Source: Galbibacter pacificus (GTDB taxonomy: Bacteria; Bacteroidota; Bacteroidia; Flavobacteriales; Flavobacteriaceae). Taken from it: a stretch of 64,000 bases of DNA. Location of the stretch: NCBI RefSeq assembly GCF_029603155.1, contig NZ_JAPMUA010000006.1, forward strand, positions 62,001-126,000, read 5' to 3'. The notes below the pieces were generated by a model that did no database searches, was not told the DNA's origin, and worked only from the letters and a program-made list of their open reading frames with translations. Shown here piece by piece: positions 44,837 to 53,503 of this stretch (positions are counted from its first letter, which is position 1; each line of letters begins with the position of its first letter). A program made the translations under genes and the position numbers.

Positions 44837-46309
44837 TTATTTTTTCAACCAATTATTGGCAAAATCGCAACCTTTGCTATCGGGGGCTACGCTTATATAT
44901 GTATCTTTAATTTTTTCGTCCATCCATTCGGCAATCTCTTTAAACTGCTTTTCCTTTAAGGCCAGTTCTTTAATTTTTACATAATCTTGCGAATAATCTG
45001 CCTTATGCGATTTATATCTTTTTATAACTTTTAATAATTTAAATTGGATACCGGTTCTCGTTTCTTCCTGTAAAGGTTGGGAAATTTGATCTCCTTGCAA
45101 ATCACTGATCTGGCTGTATAGGGTGGGATCCATTTTGGTGAGCTCGAATTTAGTATCGAATGTTTCTGGGTTTCTTAAAACCCCACCATCGAAACGGGTT
45201 TCTTTTTCATCTGAAAAATTTCTGGCTGCTTCAGCAAATGTAAATTCGCCGTCCAAAATCTTGGTACGTATTTTTGCCAGTTCGTCTTTGGTTTCCTCGA
45301 TGGCTTCCGCAGAAATTTTTGGTCTTAACAGTATATGGCGCACATCGCGTTCTTGGCCCCTTATTTTTTCAACATAAATAATATGGTAGCCAAATTCGGT
45401 TTTAAAGGGCTCTGAGATTTCGCCTTCATTTGTACTAAAAGCAACGTCCTTGAATTCTTGTACAAAACCAGAGTTTTTGCTCAATTTATATATACCGCCA
45501 TTACTGTTCTTCCCGGGGTCTTCAGAATAGAGTGTTTGCTTTATGGCAAAGCTGGAACCGTTTTCTTCAACATCCCTTTTGTATTCCTTTAATTTATCGA
45601 TGGTTTCCTTAACTTCTGCTTCAGATGGTTCGGGGACTTTAACAATTTGCGCAATTTCTACTTCATCTCCAAAAACAGGGCGCTCATCTTCGGCAAGGCT
45701 GTTATACCATTGCCGTACTTCTTCTGGCGTAATCTCTATTTCTTCTACTACTTTGGCTTGCATGCGCTGCGACAATTGCTGAGATTTTACAATTTCAAAC
45801 AGTTCTTCCCTAAAACTCTGTTCGTCGTCTTTTCGGTAAAATTCCAAAAGTTTTTCCATGGAACCGACCTGCGACACCAAAAAGTCCATTTGCCTGTCTA
45901 CGGTACTGTTTACCTCGGCATCGGTAACCACAATACTGTCTTGAATGGCCTGATGTGCATATAGCTTGTCTTCCATTAATTTCCCAAGCACCTGGCAACG
46001 TGTTATGTTTTTTGTTGAGACACCTTGGGTTTGCATATCAATGAAGCTTTTATCGATATCGGATTCTAAAATTACATACTCTCCAACTACGGCCGCAACC
46101 CCATCTACTTTTTCCCGTGTATTGTCTATTTTTACGGTGTCTTTTAAACTGGCTGTTGCCGCCCCAACATTTGTTGTGTCGTTACTTACCAATAAATCGG
46201 GAGATTCCACAGCCACCGAATCTACTTGGGTTTCTTGGGCTAAAAGTGGATTTATTATAAACATCAACATACATCCTACAACATATAAAGCTTTGTTCAT
46301 TTTTGTCAT
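44837..46309 (-). CDS. SurA-like periplasmic peptidyl-prolyl isomerase
   Basis: Outer-membrane protein chaperone of the SurA type. With the start at 46309 (MTKMNKALY) it has 490 residues; Met at 46300 is also possible. The signal peptide ends NPLLAQ. A SurA N-domain (VDGVAAVVGEYVILESDI, near 70-90) is followed by two parvulin-like domains: a degenerate one with GGIYKLSKNSGFVQEFKDVAF and a second with VRHILLRPK and SDEKETRFDGGVLR. The start codon comes one base after the stop of the preceding foldase gene, so translation is probably coupled. Confidence 0.9.
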   Translation of the reverse strand: MTKMNKALYVVGCMLMFIINPLLAQETQVDSVAVESPDLLVSNDTTNVGAATASLKDTVKIDNTREKVDGVAAVVGEYVILESDIDKSFIDMQTQGVSTKNITRCQVLGKLMEDKLYAHQAIQDSIVVTDAEVNSTVDRQMDFLVSQVGSMEKLLEFYRKDDEQSFREELFEIVKSQQLSQRMQAKVVEEIEITPEEVRQWYNSLAEDERPVFGDEVEIAQIVKVPEPSEAEVKETIDKLKEYKRDVEENGSSFAIKQTLYSEDPGKNSNGGIYKLSKNSGFVQEFKDVAFSTNEGEISEPFKTEFGYHIIYVEKIRGQERDVRHILLRPKISAEAIEETKDELAKIRTKILDGEFTFAEAARNFSDEKETRFDGGVLRNPETFDTKFELTKMDPTLYSQISDLQGDQISQPLQEETRTGIQFKLLKVIKRYKSHKADYSQDYVKIKELALKEKQFKEIAEWMDEKIKDTYISVAPDSKGCDFANNWLKK

Positions 46310-46310
46310 T

Positions 46311-47183
46311 TTATTTTTGCTTATTTTTTTTATTCTCAAATACTTCAAACTCTTTTTTTCGAGTAGCTTCATCCAAAAGATCTTTTTCAAGATTTTTTAT
46401 AAATTCCAATTTTCTCTTGTTCAATATAATTTTTTTCACCGTTGGGATTACATATTCCAAAGGGGCTGTTTGGCTTCTATTAAGCACTTCATTTACAGTG
46501 ACCAAATATACTCCTAAAGAATCGGAAAGCTCAAAAAAATGTGATTTTTTTAAATATTCGTCTTTGTTTTCGGGTGTAAGGCCGGGTATTTTTTTTACTA
46601 CGGAAGACGATTTAACCCATACTGAATCGTTGAAGGAATAGGCCCTGAACTTCAGCTCTGAGTTTTGTAGGTACATGCGGCCATCTTCATCGTATTTTTT
46701 AAAAGCTTCCCGTACCATTTTAATATCGGGGTAATCTTCTGAAACGTTTACATACCTAATCTTGACCAGATCCTCGTTTAGTTTAAAATTGTTTTTATGG
46801 GCTTCATAAAAGCTTTCGGCAGCCTCTTCAGATACCGATGTGTCCATAGATTTTGCTACAATGCCCTCTTTGTAGGCGTTGGTGTATAGGTCTGCCCTGT
46901 ATTGCTTTACCAGATCTTCGAACTGAGCCTGTTTCTCTTCCGTAAGGTTAATCTTAGCCCGCTCCAGCAATATTTGCTCCTGCGCCCAATTTTGGATATA
47001 GTTGTTCACCACAATCAAACTGTCTTCGGCCGTGATATTTTTATTCAGTATTTTTTGAAGATCAGATTTGTAGAGGTAATTTTCACCTACCCTGGCCACT
47101 GGCTCTTCAACAGGTTCTGAAACGAACAAATTACAAGAAACAAGAAGGGTTGCCGTTATAATTAAAATAAAAAATTTATGCAT
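46311..47183 (-). CDS. PpiC/SurA-related lipoprotein
   Basis: A 290-residue lipoprotein with Cys17 (LLVSC) and an N-terminal SurA-type segment (ARVGENYLYKSDLQKIL, near 31-46) followed by helices (LLERAKINLTEEKQAQFEDLV). No clear parvulin catalytic domain is kept; the C-terminal half only resembles its frame (KKIPGLTPENKDEYLKKSHFFELSD). It is the first of the three-gene unit with the SurA-like protein and the MoxR ATPase, and probably works with the former on outer-membrane proteins. Confidence 0.8.
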   Translation of the reverse strand: MHKFFILIITATLLVSCNLFVSEPVEEPVARVGENYLYKSDLQKILNKNITAEDSLIVVNNYIQNWAQEQILLERAKINLTEEKQAQFEDLVKQYRADLYTNAYKEGIVAKSMDTSVSEEAAESFYEAHKNNFKLNEDLVKIRYVNVSEDYPDIKMVREAFKKYDEDGRMYLQNSELKFRAYSFNDSVWVKSSSVVKKIPGLTPENKDEYLKKSHFFELSDSLGVYLVTVNEVLNRSQTAPLEYVIPTVKKIILNKRKLEFIKNLEKDLLDEATRKKEFEVFENKKNKQK

Positions 47184-47326
47184 TATTAAGTACTATTCTT
47201 AAAGCTTATGCCCCATTCGGACAAAAATAACAATTAGCCTATATAAATCAAGGATTTTAACAACGCTATAAGATAGTTTTGGGATAGATTTTTAGCTACT
47301 TTTACCAAAAAAGATTCAGATAAACT

Positions 47327-47569
47327 ATGGAACACATAAAAATGATATGGGATTTTAGAAGCCCCGCGGCATTAAAAACAGCCCAGCATTATGAAGTTCA
47401 CCTAAAGGAATTCATGGAAATGGACAAAATCCCTTTTTTGAAGACCGGCCATGAAGTAATAACCCCCAACGAGCATGCCATTGCTTATCTTGTTGTGGAA
47501 AAAGAATATCTAATTCCGTTACGAAATAAGCTAAAACCACACCGCGGGGTATATTACAAAGAGGGGTAA
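47327..47569 (+). CDS. Small conserved-looking hypothetical protein
   Basis: An 80-residue soluble protein (MEHIKMIWDFRSPAALK) rich in His, Lys and Glu and without signal peptide or membrane segment. It shows good codon structure, a clear ATG and a well-placed stop, and stands alone between divergent genes, so it is probably real. Proteins of this kind are common in flavobacteria without a known function. I recognise no motif. Confidence 0.65.
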   Translation: MEHIKMIWDFRSPAALKTAQHYEVHLKEFMEMDKIPFLKTGHEVITPNEHAIAYLVVEKEYLIPLRNKLKPHRGVYYKEG

Positions 47570-47672
47570 TTTTTTTTGGTTTTTGGTTTCAGGTTTTTGG
47601 TTGTTATGCTGTTATGTTGCTATCATGCTATGTTGTTGAGGGTAGTTGAGAGTCCAGAGTTGAGAGTTGTAG

Positions 47673-47736
47673 CCCCTAATAACCAATAACAGTTAACAAA
47701 TAACAATTCCCCAATCCCTTTTCACTAATCACTATT
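47673..47736. repeat. 64-bp direct repeat, copy 1
   Basis: Begins CCCCTAATAAC and ends ACTATT. It matches copy 2 (111 bp further on) at 57 of 64 positions by direct comparison. Confidence 0.9.
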
Positions 47737-47783
47737 TGAGGTTTCAGGTTCACAGGTTCAAACTTAAAGGCTCTTTTCCTTTT

Positions 47784-47847
47784 CCCCTAATAACAATTAA
47801 CCATTAACAAATAACAATTCCCTAATCCCTTTTCACTAACAACTATT
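47784..47847. repeat. 64-bp direct repeat, copy 2
   Basis: Begins CCCCTAATAAC and ends ACTATT, just before the guaB stop. The core TTAACAAATAACAATTCCC is the same in copy 1 except for its preceding bases and the following C/T. Confidence 0.9.
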
Positions 47848-47859
47848 ATCTAATAACAT

Positions 47860-49332
47860 TTATCTGCTGTAATTGGGAGCTTCTTTTGTAATAGTTACAT
47901 CGTGCGGATGGCTTTCATGAATTCCGCTTGAAGTAATCTTTACAAAACGTCCTTTGCTTTTTAATTCTTCTATACTGCCTGCTCCGCAATATCCCATTCC
48001 GGCACGAAGCCCGCCAATAAACTGATGCATGCTTTCAAACAGCTCTCCTTTGTATGGTACTCGTCCTACAATTCCTTCTGGCACAAGTTTCTTCAAATCG
48101 TCTTCCACATCTTGAAAATACCTGTCTTTACTTCCGTGCTGCATTGCTTCCACAGAACCCATTCCACGATATGATTTGTATTTTCTTCCGTCGTAAATAA
48201 TGGTTTCTCCAGGCGATTCTTTGGTGCCGGCCAAAAGCGAACCAAGCATTACACAATCGGCACCTGCGGCTATGGCTTTGGGTATATCGCCTGTATAGCG
48301 TATACCACCATCGGCAATAACAGGTATCCCGGTGCCCTTAAGTGCGGCCGCTACTTCCAATACTGCGGAAAACTGCGGAAAGCCAACACCCGCAACCACT
48401 CGTGTTGTACATATAGAACCAGGACCGATACCAACTTTTACGGCATCGGCTCCATTTTCAACTAAATATTTGGCCGCTTCGGGGGTTGCAATATTACCTA
48501 CTACTACTTCTAGGTCGGGAAATTCTTTTTTTACTTCTTTTAAAATAGTAACAACACCTCTTGTATGCCCGTGTGCGGTATCGATTACCACGGCGTCTAC
48601 TCCAGCGTGTACCAATGCCCTTGCCCTGTCCAGTGCATCACCGGTAACGCCAATGGCTGCGGCAACGCGCAAGCGTCCAAAAACATCCTTATTTGCTATT
48701 GGTTTTTGGGTAAGTTTTGTAATATCCCTAAAAGTAATAAGACCAATTAGCTTGTTGTCTTTGGAGACCACCGGGAGTTTTTCAATTTTGTGCTGCTGTA
48801 ATATTCCTTCGGCATCTTCCAAAGAGGTCCCTTCGGCAGCAGTTACCAAGTTTCCGCTGGTCATCACTTCAATTATGGGCCGGTCGTTGTCCCTTTCAAA
48901 ACGTAAGTCCCTATTGGTTACAATTCCTTTTAAGTAGCCTTCATCATCTACAATGGGAATTCCGCCTATACTATGCTCCCGCATGCTGTTTTTGGCATCT
49001 TCCACCTTGGCATTTAAGGAAAGTGTTACAGGATCTATAATCATCCCGCTTTCAGCACGCTTCACCTTTCTAACCTTGAGCGCCTGCTGTTCAATGGTCA
49101 TGTTTTTGTGCAGAACGCCAATCCCGCCTTCTCTGGCAATAGCAATTGCCATCCTACTTTCGGTAACGGTGTCCATTGCCGCAGAGACGATTGGAACGTT
49201 GATTTGTATGTTTTTTGTGAATTTTGTTTGAATGCTAACCTCGCGTGGTAATACTTCAGAGTAGTTCGGAACGAGTAGCACATCGTCGTAAGTTAAACCT
49301 TCGCCAACAAACTTTGCATTGTGAGCTTCCAT
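47860..49332 (-). CDS. guaB: IMP dehydrogenase
   Basis: Converts IMP to XMP with NAD+, the committed step to guanine nucleotides. It has 490 residues, full length. Two CBS domains (about 95-210) are inserted in the barrel. The catalytic cysteine is in GPGSICTTRVV, the flap in RYFQDVEDDLKKLVPEGI and the IMP site in GGIRYTGDI. It is a single gene. A -7 element lies 26 bp before the start codon. Confidence 0.98.
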   Translation of the reverse strand: MEAHNAKFVGEGLTYDDVLLVPNYSEVLPREVSIQTKFTKNIQINVPIVSAAMDTVTESRMAIAIAREGGIGVLHKNMTIEQQALKVRKVKRAESGMIIDPVTLSLNAKVEDAKNSMREHSIGGIPIVDDEGYLKGIVTNRDLRFERDNDRPIIEVMTSGNLVTAAEGTSLEDAEGILQQHKIEKLPVVSKDNKLIGLITFRDITKLTQKPIANKDVFGRLRVAAAIGVTGDALDRARALVHAGVDAVVIDTAHGHTRGVVTILKEVKKEFPDLEVVVGNIATPEAAKYLVENGADAVKVGIGPGSICTTRVVAGVGFPQFSAVLEVAAALKGTGIPVIADGGIRYTGDIPKAIAAGADCVMLGSLLAGTKESPGETIIYDGRKYKSYRGMGSVEAMQHGSKDRYFQDVEDDLKKLVPEGIVGRVPYKGELFESMHQFIGGLRAGMGYCGAGSIEELKSKGRFVKITSSGIHESHPHDVTITKEAPNYSR

Positions 49333-49358
49333 ATTGCAACTTCTAATTTAGTTGCACA

Positions 49359-49366
49359 CAAATATA
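49359..49366 (-). promoter_or_regulatory. Promoter -7 element of guaB
   Basis: Minus-strand TATATTTG, an exact fit to TAnnTTTG, 26 bp before the ATG. No TTG at the 19-bp distance. Confidence 0.45.
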
Positions 49367-49473
49367 CTGCTTTTTTCAGTAAGAATTAAGCCGATTTTCA
49401 TTTTATGAATATCTTAACTTAATCAATAAAATAACGGTTTAAACTTCAATAAAAACTTTAAAAAATATGGTTT

Positions 49474-50337
49474 TTAATGATAATTATCGAAAATCTTGAT
49501 AGCTTCGTTGTAGACACTTTCAAAACTCATGGCATTTATATTGGTATTTGCCTTGACGGCATTGGCATACGAAAGTAATTTTTCGGTGGGCATGTTTCCC
49601 GTAAGCTCATCGGCTGCCATGGGGCAACCACCAAATCCTTGAATGGCCCCGTCAAAGCGCCTACACCCGGCATTGTATGCGGCATTGACCTTTTCATGCC
49701 AACTTTGGGGCGTTGTATGCAAATGTGCGCCAAATTCAATCTTGGGGTATCTGGGAATTAAATTAGAGAACAAATAGTGAATGGTTTCGGGAGTTGAAGA
49801 ACCAACAGTATCTGAAAGCGAGAGGATTTTTATGCCCATTGATGCAAGTTTTTCGGTCCACTTTCCTACAATTTCCACATTCCATGGGTCTCCATACGGG
49901 TTACCAAATCCCATGGACAAATAAGCAACCACTTCTTTTCCGGATTTAGTGGCATTTTCTAAAATTTCTGATAAAATATCTACGCTCTCTGCAATGGTTT
50001 TGTGTGTATTGCGCATCTGAAAGTTTTCGGAAATTGAAAACGGGTACCCCAAATAATCTATTTCGGGAAATTTACAGGCATCTTCTGCCCCACGAACGTT
50101 TGCCACTATTGCCAAAAGCTTGCTTTGGGTTTTGGACAAGTCCAGTTTGGAAAGCACCTGTGCGGTATCTACCATTTGCGGAATGGCCTTTGGGGAAACA
50201 AAACTTCCAAAATCTACCGTATGAAAACCGCAGCGCAATAGTGCCTGAATATACTGCGCTTTCTTTTCGGTAGGAATAAAGGCCTTTATTCCCTGCATTG
50301 CATCCCTTGGGCATTCTATAATTTTTACCGCTTCCAT
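49474..50337 (-). CDS. Hydroxymethylglutaryl-CoA lyase
   Basis: Splits HMG-CoA to acetyl-CoA and acetoacetate, the last step of leucine breakdown. It has 287 residues with a TIM barrel. Active-site features: Arg11-Asp12 in ECPRDAMQG, FGSFVSPKAIPQM, the metal histidines in AHLHTTPQ, and the loop cysteine in GFGGCPMA. The segment after the histidines (HTTPQS) differs from the HDTYGQ usual in the family. It lies 3 bp after the HAD phosphatase gene and is probably co-transcribed. Confidence 0.88.
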   Translation of the reverse strand: MEAVKIIECPRDAMQGIKAFIPTEKKAQYIQALLRCGFHTVDFGSFVSPKAIPQMVDTAQVLSKLDLSKTQSKLLAIVANVRGAEDACKFPEIDYLGYPFSISENFQMRNTHKTIAESVDILSEILENATKSGKEVVAYLSMGFGNPYGDPWNVEIVGKWTEKLASMGIKILSLSDTVGSSTPETIHYLFSNLIPRYPKIEFGAHLHTTPQSWHEKVNAAYNAGCRRFDGAIQGFGGCPMAADELTGNMPTEKLLSYANAVKANTNINAMSFESVYNEAIKIFDNYH

Positions 50338-50340
50338 TTA

Positions 50341-51000
50341 TTACGTGGCAATCAGTTTTATTTTTTCATCGGTTAATTTTGTAAAGCTAGTAATAATTAT
50401 GTCGGCAGGCGATAAATCCTGATTTCCCGAATTCGGGTTCTTATAGCCAATGCATGTCATTTTGGCTGCCTTGGCGGCCCTCACCCCGTTATAGCTATCT
50501 TCTATAACCACAAATTTATCTGGGCTAACGCCATACTCATTGGCTACTTTTAAAAAAATATCCGGAAAAGGTTTGCTCCTCTCTATATTTTCCCCACTTA
50601 TTAAATAATCAAAATAGCTTCTTATTTCTAGTTGGTCAATAAATAAATTTATCAATTTTAATGGAGAAGATGAAGCCAGGGAAATTGATATCCCCATTTT
50701 TTTCAATCTTAAAAGTAAATCTATCACACCCGGAACCGGGGCTATTTTTCTTTTGCCCATTTCAATAAACAAAAACTCCTTATGAAAGTTCATTAGCTCG
50801 CGGGCGTTTGTTTCGATACTGAAATCGGTCCGGATTTTTTCCCACATGGGAATTGCCGCCATCCCTACTAAAGTATGATGATATGCTACTGAAAATTCTA
50901 GGTTAAGTTCCTGAAAAACTTTATTTAATATTTCTTGATGCACCGGTTCACTGTCTACTATGACCCCGTCCATATCGAAGATAAAATGATTTTTAGTCAA
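50341..51000 (-). CDS. HAD-superfamily phosphatase (beta-phosphoglucomutase-like)
   Basis: A 219-residue hydrolase of the HAD superfamily. Motif I FDMDGVIVDSEP (8-19) holds the nucleophile Asp, motif II is LASSSP, motif III is the Lys in RSKPFPDIF, and motif IV is VIEDSYNGV. The helical cap after motif I marks subfamily IA, which includes beta-phosphoglucomutase and 2-deoxyglucose-6-phosphatase. Substrate unknown. It precedes the HMG-CoA lyase gene with a 3-bp gap. Confidence 0.9.
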   Translation of the reverse strand: MTKNHFIFDMDGVIVDSEPVHQEILNKVFQELNLEFSVAYHHTLVGMAAIPMWEKIRTDFSIETNARELMNFHKEFLFIEMGKRKIAPVPGVIDLLLRLKKMGISISLASSSPLKLINLFIDQLEIRSYFDYLISGENIERSKPFPDIFLKVANEYGVSPDKFVVIEDSYNGVRAAKAAKMTCIGYKNPNSGNQDLSPADIIITSFTKLTDEKIKLIAT

Positions 51001-51108
51001 AATTAATTACGTTTAAATCAAAGGTAAACATCCTCTATTGCTTACACAAGTGTTTTTAAATGGGCAATAAAGGATAATTAAGTTATAAAAAGGACAAAGA
51101 ATAAAACG

Positions 51109-51732
51109 TTACTTTAATAAAAGGAAGGCTGCTATCCCCATAAAAACCACTATTTGAAGCCATTTTAGTACCAATCCGGTATTTTTATGTTGTTTTAAAT
51201 ATATAGAAATACGTCCGGCCAAAATTGCTATAAAAGCAAAAATAATAAAGGAAACCACTATAAATATGGCTCCAAGAATATAAAATTGCCATACACTATT
51301 CATTGAATCGCTAAATAGGAACCCCGGAAAAAAAGCCAGAAAAAAAATAGAGACCTTGGGATTGAGCACATTCATAAAAAAACCTTGAACAAAAAGCGAC
51401 TTGTATGTTTTTTTCGGGACATGCCCTTCCCCCAATTGAATATGGGCATTGCCTTTAAAAACTTTATAGGCCAAAAACAACAAATAACCGGCACCAACAA
51501 CCTTTAAACCCGTAAATAAAAATGGAGACTGCTTAATAAGTACCGAAACCCCAAAAGCCACCAAACTGGTATGCACAACACACCCCGACATTAAGCCAAA
51601 AACAGTAGCCAAGCCACTTTTTACGCCATGGACCATGCTTTGCATTAACACATATATATTGTCTGGCCCGGGAGCAAACGCCAAGGCCGCTGTAGCCAAT
51701 ACAAATGCATATAGAATTTCTAAATTCAACAA
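51109..51732 (-). CDS. LysE/RhtB family amino-acid exporter
   Basis: A 207-residue inner-membrane protein with six hydrophobic segments. The family signature is FAPGPDNIYVLMQSMVHG at about 19-36, followed by GLATVFGLMSGC. Members export amino acids such as lysine, threonine or homoserine, or related metabolites. The start is a TTG (51732, or 51729 one codon later), touching the stop of pyrD without a gap, so the two genes form a unit. Confidence 0.9.
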   Translation of the reverse strand: MLNLEILYAFVLATAALAFAPGPDNIYVLMQSMVHGVKSGLATVFGLMSGCVVHTSLVAFGVSVLIKQSPFLFTGLKVVGAGYLLFLAYKVFKGNAHIQLGEGHVPKKTYKSLFVQGFFMNVLNPKVSIFFLAFFPGFLFSDSMNSVWQFYILGAIFIVVSFIIFAFIAILAGRISIYLKQHKNTGLVLKWLQIVVFMGIAAFLLLK

Positions 51733-52749
51733 CTACGATTTTAAAATAGTCTTATTGATTTTTTTTACCAATGACGGACCTTCATATATAAATCCGGTAT
51801 AAATCTGTACCAACGATGCCCCTGCATCTAATTTTTCCAGAGCATCTTTTGCCGAATGAATTCCACCCACACCAATAATCGGGAATGACTTATTGCTTTT
51901 TTCGGACAAAAAGCGAATTACCTCTGTAGCTCTTCGTGCAAGCGGCACCCCACTCAAGCCTCCGTTTTCTTTTTTATTTTCAGAAGCAAGCCCTTCCCTG
52001 GAAATTGTTGTGTTTGTAGCAATAACCCCTGCTATTTTGGTTTCGTTCACAATAGCAATTATGTCCAGTAATTGATTGTTGGTCAAGTCTGGTGCTATTT
52101 TTAAAAGTATTGGCTTAGTCTTTTCTTTCCCCCGGTTTATTTCCTGAAGTGTTTGTAACAACTTGGTTAACGGCTCCTTGTCCTGAAGTTCGCGTAAATT
52201 TGGAGTATTGGGAGAGCTTACGTTCACAACAAAATAGTCCACATAAGGGTATAACGCCTCAAAACAAATTTTATAATCATCTACAGCATTTTCATTGGGA
52301 GTATTTTTATTCTTGCCAATGTTCCCGCCAATTAAAACCCCTTTATTTTTCTTTAAGCGATCAACAGCTTCCTGCACCCCGCCATTGTTGAACCCCATCC
52401 TGTTAATAATGGCCTTGTCGCTTTTTAATCTAAACAGCCTTTTTTTAGGATTTCCGGGCTGTCCTTTTGGGGTTAAGGTCCCTATTTCTACAAAACCAAA
52501 TCCAAAATTATGCAATTCGTTGTACAGTTTGGCATCTTTATCAAAACCGGCGGCCAAGCCTACCGGGTTTTTAAATTTTAATCCAAAGACCTCTCGTCCC
52601 AATTTTTTATTATCCAAACAATAAATAGCCCTTGTTATTGCAGAAGCACCGGGAATTTTGTTCAGAAATTTAATTATGGAAAATGTAAAATAATGCACTT
52701 TTTCCGGATCGAACTGAAAAAGAATAGGCCTTATAAGTAATTTATACAT
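51733..52749 (-). CDS. pyrD: Dihydroorotate dehydrogenase (quinone), class 2
   Basis: Membrane-associated flavoprotein that oxidises dihydroorotate to orotate in pyrimidine synthesis and passes electrons to quinone. With the start at 52749 (MYKLLIRP) it has 338 residues. The N-terminal helix LLIRPILFQFDPEKVHYF is the quinone-site extension of class 2. FMN and substrate sites are visible in NPVGLAAGFDKD, NRMGFNNGG, NVSSPNTPNLR with the catalytic Ser, and GVGGIHS. It is followed directly by the LysE-type gene. Confidence 0.97.
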   Translation of the reverse strand: MYKLLIRPILFQFDPEKVHYFTFSIIKFLNKIPGASAITRAIYCLDNKKLGREVFGLKFKNPVGLAAGFDKDAKLYNELHNFGFGFVEIGTLTPKGQPGNPKKRLFRLKSDKAIINRMGFNNGGVQEAVDRLKKNKGVLIGGNIGKNKNTPNENAVDDYKICFEALYPYVDYFVVNVSSPNTPNLRELQDKEPLTKLLQTLQEINRGKEKTKPILLKIAPDLTNNQLLDIIAIVNETKIAGVIATNTTISREGLASENKKENGGLSGVPLARRATEVIRFLSEKSNKSFPIIGVGGIHSAKDALEKLDAGASLVQIYTGFIYEGPSLVKKINKTILKS

Positions 52750-52890
52750 GAAAAATGCTTGTTTGCGCAAAAATACTTGAAAGTTAAAAACTATGCCTTA
52801 TTTTTTTCTTTATATTTTTTTGACTATCGGGGTTTAAGCTTCACAAAAAAACAACAACCCCATAAAAAACTTACGCAGCCAGCCAGCCCA

Positions 52891-53436
52891 TTAAACCCAG
52901 TCTTCCCTTTTGGCCAATTCTTTTATATGCGCAAAATGATGCCTGCAATGCCAATCGTAAATTCCAATTAACTGCTTCAGCGATATTTCGGCTTTAGATT
53001 CCGGATGTATAAAAGTTCGGTTTAATTGCTTCGCTGTTAAATCTTTCAGCATGTATGCCCATCGCTTGTGCAAAGATTCTATCAAACTCAAGGAAAGATC
53101 AATATCTGCATGCGCTCCATCATCCAAAAGCGCCCATCTATCTTCATGGTATGCTTTTATGGTCGGTTTTTCCTCGGTAAGTGTCCATTTAAAACGCACA
53201 TAACTGTTTATATGGCTATCGGCCAGATGGTGTATAACCTGACGTACTGTCCATCCGCCCGGCCTGTATGGCGTATCGAGCTGAAGGTCGTCAAAATCCT
53301 CCACCAGGCTTTCCAGCTTATCGGGGAAAAACTCAATGGTCTTGATCCACTTTTGTATGTCTTTTGAAGTAATATTGTCGGGAATTGTAAATTTCCCGAT
53401 TGGATATTTTAGTTTTTCTAGCGCTTCAGTAGTCAT
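52891..53436 (-). CDS. DinB/YfiT-type putative metal-dependent enzyme
   Basis: A 181-residue four-helix bundle protein of the DinB superfamily, close to Bacillus YfiT and bacillithiol transferases. The three metal-binding histidines can be placed in VIHHLADSH (about 71-79) and in YDWHCRHHFAHI (about 158-169), with the conserved PGGWTVRQ before the first. Metal and substrate are not known; thiol transfer is one possibility. It stands behind the terminator of the isomerase fusion gene and is probably expressed on its own. Confidence 0.88.
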   Translation of the reverse strand: MTTEALEKLKYPIGKFTIPDNITSKDIQKWIKTIEFFPDKLESLVEDFDDLQLDTPYRPGGWTVRQVIHHLADSHINSYVRFKWTLTEEKPTIKAYHEDRWALLDDGAHADIDLSLSLIESLHKRWAYMLKDLTAKQLNRTFIHPESKAEISLKQLIGIYDWHCRHHFAHIKELAKREDWV

Positions 53437-53453
53437 GCGCCAAATATAAAAAA

Positions 53454-53479
53454 TCCTGTTACACCAAGATGCAACAGGA
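53454..53479 (-). terminator. Terminator of the cyclophilin-FKBP gene
   Basis: Seven-bp stem TCCTGTT/AACAGGA with a 12-nt loop; on the minus strand it is followed by TTTTTTATA. It lies 25 bp past the stop. Confidence 0.75.
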
Positions 53480-53503
53480 CCTTAAATTGTTATAATAATT
53501 TTA

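Larger units (their letters stand above)
47570..47859. other. Repeat-rich gene-free stretch after guaB
   Basis: About 290 bp, low in information. It starts with GGTTTTTGG-like and GTTATGCTG/GTTATGTTG-like short repeats (47580-47640) and continues with two 64-bp copies. No hairpin terminator for guaB is evident. Confidence 0.7.

Noticed and set aside
47327..47569. Idea that the 80-residue protein is a spurious frame
   Set aside because: Its codon structure, clear ATG and isolated position support a real gene, so it was kept as hypothetical.
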